Shown here: positions 9,097 through 17,900 of the stretch, piece by piece | Layout: each line of letters begins with the position of its first letter | Numbering within the stretch: position 1 is the stretch's first letter | Source of the DNA: Sphingobacterium sp. PCS056 | GTDB lineage: Bacteria; Bacteroidota; Bacteroidia; Sphingobacteriales; Sphingobacteriaceae | DNA length: 64,000 bases | Assembly (NCBI RefSeq): GCF_023273895.1 | Contig: NZ_CP096883.1 | Coordinates: 744,001 to 808,000 of the forward strand | Direction: 5' to 3' | Translations under genes and position numbers: made by a program | The notes under the pieces: generated by a model | Seen by the model: only the letters and a program-made list of their open reading frames with translations | Told to the model about the DNA's origin: nothing | Databases searched by the model: none

Positions 9097-9495
9097 ATGA
9101 GTACATTAAGAAACAAAGTCCAACTGATCGGTCATATAGGTGCTGATCCAATTATTAAGACAAGTACGAACGGAACAAAAGTTTCATCGATTCGATTAGC
9201 CACAAAAGATCTATTTAAAAACAAAAATGGAGATTGGGTAGACGAAACCCAATGGCATACATTAGTAGTATGGGGTAACATCAATAACATGATTGAAAAG
9301 CAGTGTCAGAAAGGAACTCAAATCCTAGCTGAAGGCAAAATTGTCTATCGCGAATATGAAGATAATAATGGTGATAAAAGACAGGTCACTGAAATTAAAG
9401 TGGGCAATATTGTGGTGATGAATAAATCCAGATCAGCTCAAGCTAGCAACACAATCATGGTAGAAGAAATCCTCGAAGAAGATTTACCATTTTAA
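9097..9495 (+). CDS. ssb: single-stranded DNA-binding protein
   Basis: 132 aa. OB-fold domain over residues 1-105 with the family start LRNKVQLIGHIGADP and the WHTLVVWG strand. The short linker ends in the acidic tip EEILEEDLPF, equivalent to the DDDIPF-type tail that recruits replication and repair partners. It should coat ssDNA during replication and repair. Bacteroidota often carry more than one ssb; this short-linker form could be either the main or an accessory copy. Confidence 0.93.
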   Translation: MSTLRNKVQLIGHIGADPIIKTSTNGTKVSSIRLATKDLFKNKNGDWVDETQWHTLVVWGNINNMIEKQCQKGTQILAEGKIVYREYEDNNGDKRQVTEIKVGNIVVMNKSRSAQASNTIMVEEILEEDLPF

Positions 9496-9561
9496 AGAAA
9501 TAAATAGTAGAAACAAACTTTTTAGTCTTAATAATTGTTCTTTATTAAAATTCAATATATT

Positions 9562-9741
9562 ATGAAAAGAATATTTCCATTCACGTTGATCGTGTTAACT
9601 TGCCTTTCTTTATCCAGCTGTTCGGTCATTGAAGGCATTTTTAAAGCAGGAGTTTGGTCAGGTATAATCATCGTTGTTGTTGTTGTAGCTTTAGTAATAT
9701 GGCTACTTGCTAAACTTTTTGGTGGCGGCAGTAAAAACTAA
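9562..9741 (+). CDS. small membrane lipoprotein-like protein
   Basis: 59 aa from the ATG at 9562 (MKRIFPFTLIVLTCLSLSSCSV). A TTG start 27 bp upstream is unlikely. It has a lipobox-like LSSC at residues 16-19, then a single strongly hydrophobic segment rich in Ile and Val (about 29-50) and a Gly/Lys tail. Similar tiny proteins are common in Bacteroidota; I cannot assign a function. It follows ssb by 66 bp and ends at a shared terminator. Confidence 0.6.
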   Translation: MKRIFPFTLIVLTCLSLSSCSVIEGIFKAGVWSGIIIVVVVVALVIWLLAKLFGGGSKN

Positions 9742-9747
9742 CATAGA

Positions 9748-9790
9748 TTACAAAATATGTCTAAAGGTATCTTTAGGCATATTTTGTAAT
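9748..9790. terminator. bidirectional terminator between convergent genes
   Basis: Nearly perfect inverted repeat ATTACAAAATATG-t-CTAAAG / CTTTAG-g-CATATTTTGTAAT with a 4-nt loop. It lies between the small lipoprotein gene and the convergent XRE gene. Confidence 0.75.
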
Positions 9791-9805
9791 ATGATTATTA
9801 AACGA

Positions 9806-10465
9806 CTAAACTTTTTCAAACTTTCCATACAATTTCCAGTAATACTTAATATCAGGTAAGGAAAACAAACTACTTTTCCAAGAATTAAGGATCAGCGATA
9901 TCTGTTCCCCGTTTTGTTCATACTTTCCGATAAAAACTTCCTCTTTAGACAAGAACAGACCTAAATTATGGTGAAGAAGATGAAGAGATTCTATTTCAAT
10001 ACCTTCAAAAATTAATATACTCTGTTCTTTAACCTCCAATTCCAATGGAGCGGCAATCAATTCTGAAAATTCAATGGCTAAAAACTTATGCTTACTTTGA
10101 ATAGGAAGTTGAAGTTGCTCTGCACCCTCTATCTGATTTAACAAGTCATTATTATTCATCATAACTTCTCGTGTCAGTAAAGGAATACTTGCTAATTTTT
10201 TTATGCCATTTGTTACAATCGCGGGTTCAAAATAATCGCTAAAATTTAAAATTTGATTGACGGAAAGATTCTCCTGAATTAAACTTTGGAGCGGAATGCC
10301 AAAATAATTGGCAATTACCATTACAGTTTCGATCTTAGGTTCAGCCCTTAATTCTTCATAAGACGAAATATTACCCCTACTTAGATTAAATAAATCAGCA
10401 AATGCCTGTTGACTCAATCCTCTTACCTTTCTTAATTTCTTTATATTATTACCAATATTTGTCAT
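9806..10465 (-). CDS. XRE-family transcriptional regulator
   Basis: 219 aa from the Met at base 10465 (MTNIGNNIKKLRKVRGLSQQ). The upstream in-frame Met at 10525 would extend into the putative operator and is rejected. An HTH_XRE domain covers about residues 4-60, with the recognition region AFADLFNLSRGNISSYEELRAEP. The C-terminal 150 residues are not a domain I can name; they may sense a ligand or mediate oligomerisation. The gene is divergent from the YbjN-PspA-flotillin operon and separated from it by palindromic sequence, so it probably represses itself and may control that operon. Confidence 0.88.
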   Translation of the reverse strand: MTNIGNNIKKLRKVRGLSQQAFADLFNLSRGNISSYEELRAEPKIETVMVIANYFGIPLQSLIQENLSVNQILNFSDYFEPAIVTNGIKKLASIPLLTREVMMNNNDLLNQIEGAEQLQLPIQSKHKFLAIEFSELIAAPLELEVKEQSILIFEGIEIESLHLLHHNLGLFLSKEEVFIGKYEQNGEQISLILNSWKSSLFSLPDIKYYWKLYGKFEKV

Positions 10466-10486
10466 TATCAAAAAAATTAAATTTTT

Positions 10487-10505
10487 TTGCAAAATATTTT
10501 TGCAA
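10487..10505. promoter_or_regulatory. probable operator in the XRE / PspA-operon divergent region
   Basis: TTGCAAAATATTTTTGCAA is an inverted repeat, TTGCAAA-N5-TTTGCAA. Two further ATGCAA half-sites follow at about 10520-10538. TATCTTTA at 10513-10520, one base off TAnnTTTG, could be the promoter box of the plus-strand operon. Binding by the adjacent XRE protein is inferred. Confidence 0.5.
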
Positions 10506-10556
10506 AAAAAATTATCTTTATGCAAAGAATATATGCAATATATAAAAAACTAAATT

Positions 10557-10946
10557 ATGTACTTCTCAAAAATTGAAAATTTTATTAGCAATATCGGATA
10601 TGATATCTTTTATAAAGATGAAAAAGAAGGTGTTTTCATTATTCAAAATGAATTAGACGGCATTCACAATTTAATTGTAGGTATCGCTAATCCAATTTTA
10701 ATTTTTGAACAATACTTATTTACTATTTCCAATGAAAGTATGGAATTGTTCAAATCACTACTGATTAAGAATAGGGATATGATCCATGGGGGTTTTGCTC
10801 TAACAGAAGATGGTAAAAAAGTAATTTTTAGATATACGCTGCAAATCAGCAATATTGATCAAAATGAATTTGATGCTGCAATCAATTCCTTAAGCTTATT
10901 AATAAGTGAGTACTACAATCAATTAATTAACTTCTCAAAATTATAG
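10557..10946 (+). CDS. YbjN / secretion-chaperone-like protein, first gene of PspA operon
   Basis: 129 aa, no signal peptide or TM segment. The predicted pattern (helix, five or so strands, helix) and phrases such as GVFIIQNELDGIHNLIVGIANP resemble the YbjN/type III chaperone-like fold, but identity is too low to be sure from reading alone. It ends 2 bp before pspA, so the two are cotranscribed. In E. coli a comparable small protein (YjfI, DUF2170) precedes the PspA homologue YjfJ, which fits a role as a PspA partner. Confidence 0.6.
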   Translation: MYFSKIENFISNIGYDIFYKDEKEGVFIIQNELDGIHNLIVGIANPILIFEQYLFTISNESMELFKSLLIKNRDMIHGGFALTEDGKKVIFRYTLQISNIDQNEFDAAINSLSLLISEYYNQLINFSKL

Positions 10947-10948
10947 TA

Positions 10949-11659
10949 ATGATGAATATTTTTAAAAGAATTTTTAGGATTGGTCAAGCGGAAATACACG
11001 CTGTGGTTGAAAAAATGGAAGACCCAATCAAAATGACGGAACAAGGTATCCGCGAAATGAAAGATGATTTAGAACAAGCTTTGGAGGCATATGCCAAAGT
11101 TAAAGCTTTAGCAATTCGTACTAAAAGCAATTTTGAGAAAAAACAAGAAGAATCAACTGTCTTCGAAGGAAAGGCTATTCTCTTATTGAAAAAAGCACAA
11201 AATGGAGAACTTTCAATTGATAAAGCTGAAAACTTAGCAAAAGAAGCTCTAGTATTAAAAAACCAATTCATAGCAGAAGCTACAGAATTAGAAAAACAAA
11301 GTATAATCCATCTTCAATCAGCAGATGAATTGCATAAAAATGTAGATATTCTCAAGTTTAACATTTCGAAATGGGAAAGCGAATTGGCGACCTTAAAAGC
11401 TCGTGTGAAAGTATCTAATGCCGCTAAAATGGTCAATAAACAATTGGCAAATATTGATTCCAATAGTACCATATCTATGCTAGAACGAATGAAAGTCAAA
11501 GTAGAGGAAGATGAAGCTTTAGCAAAAGCATATGGTGAAATTGCACATGCCAACAAATCGATTATTGATGAAATCAACGAAACAATTTCAAATAAGGACT
11601 CCGTCAATGACGAATTACAAGCTCTAAAATTAAAACTAAAAAACGATGAGAAGATTTGA
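10949..11659 (+). CDS. PspA/IM30-family membrane stress protein
   Basis: 236 aa, all-helical. It starts with the family pattern MNIFKRIFRIGQAEIHAVVEKMEDPIKMTEQGIREM, an amphipathic membrane-binding helix followed by long coiled-coil helices up to about residue 190. PspA/IM30 proteins are ESCRT-III relatives that polymerise on damaged inner membranes. It lies in a tight operon with a YbjN-like gene upstream and DUF4177, NfeD-like and flotillin genes downstream, rather than with pspBC/F as in enterobacteria. Confidence 0.9.
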   Translation: MMNIFKRIFRIGQAEIHAVVEKMEDPIKMTEQGIREMKDDLEQALEAYAKVKALAIRTKSNFEKKQEESTVFEGKAILLLKKAQNGELSIDKAENLAKEALVLKNQFIAEATELEKQSIIHLQSADELHKNVDILKFNISKWESELATLKARVKVSNAAKMVNKQLANIDSNSTISMLERMKVKVEEDEALAKAYGEIAHANKSIIDEINETISNKDSVNDELQALKLKLKNDEKI

Positions 11660-11837
11660 ATATAAAACTATTAAGATTGAACCCAAAGGTTTTTGGGGGA
11701 CAAAACTTGACGAAGCTAAAATCGATGAAATACTGAACGAGCTAGGTAGCCAGGGCTGGGAACTGGTATCCATGCAAGATTTGGAATTTGGAGGAAATTC
11801 TTGGTCATTTCACTACACATTCAAAAGAGAACTTTAA
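11646..11837 (+). CDS. DUF4177 family protein
   Basis: 63 aa. The start (MRRFEYKTIKIE) and the core INELGSQGWELV-like segment (NELGSQGWELVSMQDL) match the small DUF4177 family. Its first 14 bases overlap the 3' end of pspA, indicating translational coupling. The family has no assigned biochemical role; context suggests an accessory to the PspA/flotillin module. Confidence 0.8.
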   Translation: MRRFEYKTIKIEPKGFWGTKLDEAKIDEILNELGSQGWELVSMQDLEFGGNSWSFHYTFKREL

Positions 11838-11852
11838 CAAAACTAACCAATT

Positions 11853-12557
11853 ATGAGCGAATTATTTAACCTACTTTTCAATCCAGTATCCAACGGCATT
11901 ATGACTGTACTGACAGGAATTTCGCTATTATATTGGTTAATTATGTCTTTTGCAGGTGATGGATTACACCTCTTTGATGGTGACGTTGATCTTGATGGTC
12001 ATATAGACGCAACTGCTGATGTCACAGATGTGGACAGTTCTCAAGATTTACATCATCATTCAGATACACAGACGCATACAGAACCATCTTTTTTCGCAAA
12101 AGCAATGGATTTCATTAATGTTGGCAAAGTTCCTATTATGATCATCGTTACACTTTTCAAATTTATTGGATGGATCATTACGATCATTTCTTCCATATTT
12201 TTAAATACTGCCACATGGGGTCTGAAATCAATTTTCATTCTAATACCCATATTCTTCATCACATTTATATGCATGCATTTTTTTACCAAACCATTAGTAA
12301 AACTATTTAATAACATTGGCTATCATGGGGAAGAACCAATTGATTTTCTTGGAAGAATGGGAAAAATGAAAGCAACAATAGAAGGTAAAAAACTGGGGTC
12401 AGCAGAATTTTTGATCGAAAGAGATCCTATTCGTCTTTATGTAGAAAGCTTAAATGGGGAAAAAATCGAATACGGAGATGACGTCATTATTGTTGATGAA
12501 TCAAAAGACAAAAAAATATATTACGTAACAAAAGAAATAACCATTCACAATATTTAA
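11853..12557 (+). CDS. NfeD/YqiJ-like OB-fold membrane protein
   Basis: 234 aa. Hydrophobic segments lie at about residues 15-33 and, as two or three helices, at 89-150. Between them (35-75) is an Asp- and His-rich stretch (DGDVDLDGHID..., DLHHHSD) of unknown role, possibly metal-binding. The C-terminal 80 residues form the OB-fold expected of NfeD-type partners. It is 9 bp upstream of the flotillin gene, the same pairing as E. coli yqiJ-yqiK. NfeD-type proteins work with SPFH proteins in membrane microdomains. Confidence 0.8.
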   Translation: MSELFNLLFNPVSNGIMTVLTGISLLYWLIMSFAGDGLHLFDGDVDLDGHIDATADVTDVDSSQDLHHHSDTQTHTEPSFFAKAMDFINVGKVPIMIIVTLFKFIGWIITIISSIFLNTATWGLKSIFILIPIFFITFICMHFFTKPLVKLFNNIGYHGEEPIDFLGRMGKMKATIEGKKLGSAEFLIERDPIRLYVESLNGEKIEYGDDVIIVDESKDKKIYYVTKEITIHNI

Positions 12558-12566
12558 TTATTAACC

Positions 12567-14684
12567 ATGCAGTTACAAACTCTTTTATTTATAGATGGGA
12601 TAACAGGTCTCATCCTCTTGATTGTAGGAATTATAGTATTATTAATTTTTGCATTTTTCATTGTATTAAGTGCTTTTTACAAAAAGATTCCACAAGGAAA
12701 AGCAATAGTAAGAACAGGTATCGGGGGTACCAATGTGGCTTTCAATAAAGGGATGTATGTTATCCCTGTTTTTCACAAAATGGAGATTATGGACATTTCT
12801 GTAAAGAAAATCGAAATATCCAGAATGCAACATGATGGTTTAATCTGTAAGGATAATATTCGTGCTGATATCAAAGTAGCATTTTTCGTTCGTGTCAACA
12901 AGTCTGTTGATGATGTGATCAGTGTTGCTCAAAATTTGGGATGTGAACGTGCAAGTGATCCCGATACCTTAAAGAGTATTTTTGAATCTAAATTTTCAGA
13001 AGCACTAAAGACTGTTGGAAAAAAATTCGACTTCATTGAACTATACGAAGCTCGTCGCGAATTTAGAAATGAAATATTAAACATTATAGGAACAGATTTA
13101 AACGGATACATTCTAGACGATTGTGCAATAGATTATCTAGAACAAACAGAACTAAAATTTTTAAGTCCTGATAATATTTTAGATTCACAAGGTATTCGTA
13201 AAATCACTGAACTTACTGCCGCACAAAATATTCACGCCAATCTTATACGCCGTGACGAAGAGAAAGTAATTAAAAAACAAAATGTTGAAACTCGTGAGGC
13301 AATACTTGAGCTAGATCGCCAATTGGCAGAAAAAGAAGAGAAACAACGTCGTGAAATCGATAACATTAAAGCTCGTGAAGATGCTGAAATAACAAAAGTT
13401 AGAGAAGAGGAACGTCTAAAATCAGAAACTGTTCGGATCTCTACTGAAGAGCAATTAGCTATTCAAGAAGAAAATAAGCTTCGCCAGATTATCATTGCAG
13501 AGAAAAATAAACTACGTACTGATGCTGTTGAAACTGAACGCGTGGAAAAAGATCGTGCATTAGAAGAAACGGAGAGAATTCGAATTGTCACATTAGCACA
13601 AATTGATAAAGAGCGTTCAATTGAAATCGAGAAGAAAAATATTCAAAATGTAATTAAAGAACGTGTTCAACTTGAAAAAGGTGTTGTAGAAGAACAACAA
13701 GGAGTCAAAGATATCGAGGTGTTTCGTGAAGTTGAACGTAAAAAACAAGCTGGTGTTATTGCAGCTTCACAAGAGGCCGAAGAACGTTTAATTTCAACTG
13801 TTAAAGCGGCTGAGGCAGATAAGATAGCATCTGAACAAAAGGCGGAGCAAGATGTTATATTTGCTGAATCAAGGAGAAAAGTTGCAGAGAAAAAAGCACA
13901 AGAATTACTAATAGATGCTGATGCGAAAAAAGAAGCATCCGTAAAAGAAGCAGAAGGCCGGAAGATTATTGCAGAAGCACAAGCAAAAGAAGATGCTGCT
14001 TTAGGATTATCGGAGGCTGAAGTAATGATAGCAAAAGCAGAAGCTACCCAAATCCAAGGTACAGCTGAGGCATCTATTATTGAGAAAAAAGCAGAAGCGA
14101 ACCGTAAGCAAGGCTTAATGGAAGCAGAGGTAACGCGTGAAAAAGCGATTGCTGAAGCTACAGGAATTCAAGAAAAAGCGGAGGCCATGAAAAAATTAGA
14201 TGGTGTTGGAAAAGATCATGAAGAATTTAAGTTACAATTACAAAAAGAAAAAGATATTGAATTGGCCCACATAGGCATTCAAAAAGATATTGCGGCATCA
14301 CAAGCATCTGTATTAGCAGAAGCTTTAAAAACTGCAAAAATTGATATTGTGGGCGGTGAGACTATGTTTTTTGAAAATATTGTCCGTCAAGTATCTACTT
14401 CCAAAGGTTTTGACCATTTAATCAACAATTCAAAACATGCCACAGACATCAAAAACTCGTTGTTGGGTCCAGATGGAAAAGGTGATATTGCTGAAAAAGT
14501 GCGTGGCTTAGCGGATAAATATGGGATATCCTCCAATGATATCAAAAATCTAACCATCTCTGCTGCTTTGGTACAATTGCAACAAGCAGCCAAAAATGCT
14601 GACGATAGTGAAGATAGCAATTTCATCACCTCGCTATTCGGCTTAGCCAAAAACTTAGGGATATCCAATAAAAAGTTGATCTAA
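12567..14684 (+). CDS. flotillin-like SPFH protein (YqiK type)
   Basis: 705 aa. One N-terminal membrane segment (about 8-35) is followed by an SPFH/Band 7 domain to about residue 215. A very long Glu/Lys/Ala-rich coiled coil then runs to about 570, with flotillin-like AEA repeats (for example EAEGRKIIAEAQAKEDAA). The C-terminal 130 residues are a separate, less regular domain. Flotillins scaffold membrane microdomains. It is in the PspA operon; a 239-bp gap with a hairpin separates it from the giant ATPase gene on the same strand. Confidence 0.92.
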   Translation: MQLQTLLFIDGITGLILLIVGIIVLLIFAFFIVLSAFYKKIPQGKAIVRTGIGGTNVAFNKGMYVIPVFHKMEIMDISVKKIEISRMQHDGLICKDNIRADIKVAFFVRVNKSVDDVISVAQNLGCERASDPDTLKSIFESKFSEALKTVGKKFDFIELYEARREFRNEILNIIGTDLNGYILDDCAIDYLEQTELKFLSPDNILDSQGIRKITELTAAQNIHANLIRRDEEKVIKKQNVETREAILELDRQLAEKEEKQRREIDNIKAREDAEITKVREEERLKSETVRISTEEQLAIQEENKLRQIIIAEKNKLRTDAVETERVEKDRALEETERIRIVTLAQIDKERSIEIEKKNIQNVIKERVQLEKGVVEEQQGVKDIEVFREVERKKQAGVIAASQEAEERLISTVKAAEADKIASEQKAEQDVIFAESRRKVAEKKAQELLIDADAKKEASVKEAEGRKIIAEAQAKEDAALGLSEAEVMIAKAEATQIQGTAEASIIEKKAEANRKQGLMEAEVTREKAIAEATGIQEKAEAMKKLDGVGKDHEEFKLQLQKEKDIELAHIGIQKDIAASQASVLAEALKTAKIDIVGGETMFFENIVRQVSTSKGFDHLINNSKHATDIKNSLLGPDGKGDIAEKVRGLADKYGISSNDIKNLTISAALVQLQQAAKNADDSEDSNFITSLFGLAKNLGISNKKLI

Positions 14685-14698
14685 TTTTTTCTCAAATC

Positions 14699-14733
14699 TG
14701 TCAACTTGAAAACGGATTGTATTCAAGTTGACA
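14699..14733 (+). other. hairpin between flotillin and ATPase genes
   Basis: Perfect 12-bp stem TGTCAACTTGAA / TTCAAGTTGACA with an 11-nt loop, starting 15 bp after the flotillin stop. No T run follows, so termination would be weak; it could lower readthrough into the ATPase gene or stabilise the upstream mRNA. Confidence 0.45.
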
Positions 14734-14923
14734 ATTCAATTGGTATCATGAAATTTGTCTATCATACAGTATTTTTCAAAGATAAATTGGATTTTTAGTG
14801 TTATAAATGTACAGTTGACTTCTATATACAACATTCGTAAAGTCAATATAGTAACTTGATATCAAAATAAGTAGAAAACAGAACTCAAAAAAGATTAAAA
14901 TAGTCCACGATTATTTTCGAATT

Positions 14924-17900
14924 ATGCAAGAAACACAAGCGAACAACGATACTTTAGACTCTGGATCTTACGAAATTATTAGAAAACGTCTTCTAAATCA
15001 GAAAGAAACACTTTCTAATAAATTACAATTATTAAATACTTCCAGAAAAGAGGTATTTAATTCGACCAACTTTATATTAAAAGCCAATCAACGCATATCA
15101 ACAGATAATAACTGTGTATCAAGAGGTATTTTGGCTATTGGTAATATTTGCATATTCGGATATAATGTACATTTTGGATTACGAACCGAAATACAGCTAC
15201 AGGATGTATTTAGTATCTATTTATTTGAAGATAACCAATTTATTCCACAAGATCTTGATTTCATAAACGATGTAAATTTTGTAAATGATTACCAAAATCT
15301 ATACAAATATTATAGAGATTCGATTTTTTCCAAATTCAGAAAAACGGAGAACTACTTGTATATGATCTTTCAGACCACCAAGAATGAACAGGATCTAAAA
15401 GCGTTTAAATGGTTGATTAAAGATGGGAAATTAATCTACTTAGATGATAGAAGTATACATGAAGTCAAAAAGGCAAATCAACATGAATTTGATTGGATAA
15501 AAACTACACTTGAAGATCGAAGATTGGGTCGTTTTCCTCATATCTCAATCTTAGACAAGGTATTTATTGAAGCGATTCATGGTGATATCACATTTAAAAT
15601 TGAAAACAATACCGAATCTGGTAAAGGTATTTACTCTGAAAAGGTAAGTAATCTAGATCAACAGCTAGATGATGCAGAATACCACTACGCTGATTTAGGC
15701 AATATGATTGCTCTAAGGATAAAACCCTTTCAAGAAGAATTTCGTGCTTACATTTTCAACTTAAGGACAAAAGAAGTAGTTAATCTAAAAACGCTGAATG
15801 AATCAGCTATTTTGCTACCTGATAATCAAGGTATCATATTCTCTAATGGATATTATCTTCAGAATGGCACACATAAAACTTTCGAGAATAACCTCGAAAA
15901 TGTTCAGTTTCTAAAAAAAGTAATCTCTCCTAATGGAGAAGACTATCTCTATGTTTTCACACATGAACAGTCGAATACATATATTTTGATGTCTTATAAT
16001 ATCATTCAGCAATCTGTAGAAACCCCAATCGTTTGCAATGGATTTACGATATTTAAAGATGGAAGCTTAATATATTTTCGTACTGAAAACGAAGCGACGC
16101 GACATCATCAAGTGCAGATATGGGAGACTCCTTACATGGCTGTTCTTAAAGAAAATGAATCTCGCAGAGATGATCCTTTGTACAAAATCGGAAATAAAGA
16201 TATTGTTCAAGCGATGTCTGAGGTTCAAGAAGTCATTCAACTGATCAACAAAGAAGATTCCTATGAGGGGCTCTATGAAGATATTCTTAAAAAATCAAAT
16301 TCCATTATAGATTCTTACTTCTGGATTAATGATAAAGCGCTTCAAAATCTTGGCGAACCCTTACAACAGATAAAAGAAGTCGCGAACACCGCGATCGACG
16401 AGTTCGTTAAAGTACAGATTCAGCGTAAACACGCCGAAGAAATTTTAGCGGCTACGGAGAAAAAAATAGAAGATCTTGTTTTTAAAGTCAATAGTTCGAT
16501 CTATGAACAGCTAGATCAACTGGTGCACAATTTATCAGATACACGTAAATTACAAGGCGAGGTGATTGACTTACGAAATGTAAAATACATTGATAATAAT
16601 AGAGTAAATGAATTAGAAGATCAACTTCAACATATAGCATCTCATCTTTCTGAGAAAACAATACAGTTTTTATTACAGGAGGCTGCACTTACATCATATG
16701 AGCAAAAAGTTATCATCCAAAAGCAAGAAGTCGAAAAAGTAACAAAAGCTATTGATGCCAAAGCTATTGAAGATGGATGTAAAGCGATCTCCAGTGATCT
16801 CGAATTATTGATTGATATACTTCATAGCTTAAAGATTGAAGACACAACACAGACAACAAGAATCATTGAAAAAATATCCGTTATTTTTGCGTCTTTAAAT
16901 GAGGTTCGAGCTCAATTAACACGGAAATTAAATACACTAAAAAGTTCTGAAGCGATTGCAGAATTTTCGGCTCAGCTCACTTTGTTAGAACAATCAATTG
17001 TTAACTATCTGGAATTATCCACTTCAGCAGAAAAAGTTGATGAATATTATACTAAGATTGTTGTCAACTTAGAGGAACTTGAAAGTAAGTTTTCTGAATT
17101 TGACGAGTTTGCTTTAAAAATTGCTGATAAGCGTGACGAAATTATTAAAGCCTTCAATGGCAAGCGGGAATCTATTATTGAGCAAGTCAATAAACGATCA
17201 TCTTCTCTGGAACAGATAGCGCTACGCGTCCTTAAAAACATTGAGAATAAGGCAAAATCACTATCCACTAGAGAAGATATTCTAAGTTTTTACTCGACAG
17301 ATCTCATGGTTGACAAAATTCGTCAAATTATTGCAGAGCTGAAGACAATACAAGATGTATCTAAAGCTGAAAGTCTTGAGAATTTACTAAAAAAATCACA
17401 AGAAGATGCACTGCGAGTTTTAAGAGATAAGTCCGAACTATTTGTTGAAGGTGAAAATATAATTAAACTAGGCAAAAACAAATTTACAGTCAATAATCAG
17501 CGTTTAGGTTTAACTTTAATCCGTCGGCAAGATGAGCTATATTATCATTTGACAGGAACCAGTTTTTATCAAAAAGTGACCGCCCAAGAGATCAATACTT
17601 TTCGGGATATATGGGAACAAGAAATTATTTCAGAAAATAAACTGGTATATCGTGCCGAGTATTTAGCATATAAGACCTTCATAGCATCACAATCAGAAGA
17701 GAATTTTAATGCTGAAAAATTTATCAATCAAACCGTAGAACAAAATTATGCAGAATCATATATCAAAGGTGTTCATAATTTTGATGCACTTCAGATTTAT
17801 GAGCAGCTTCATATTCTAGGGAAAAAATTAGATTTATTACAGTTTGATCCTGATACTAGAACATATGCCCATTTTTTTTGGTATCAATTGGATGCATCCG

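Noticed and set aside
10466..10525. Longer XRE protein beginning at 10525
   Set aside because: The extension covers the putative operator and is not HTH-like; MTNIGNNIKKL is the normal start.
14685..14923. Full terminator separating flotillin from the ATPase gene
   Set aside because: The 12-bp hairpin has no T tract, so I list it only as a hairpin and leave open whether the ATPase is cotranscribed.
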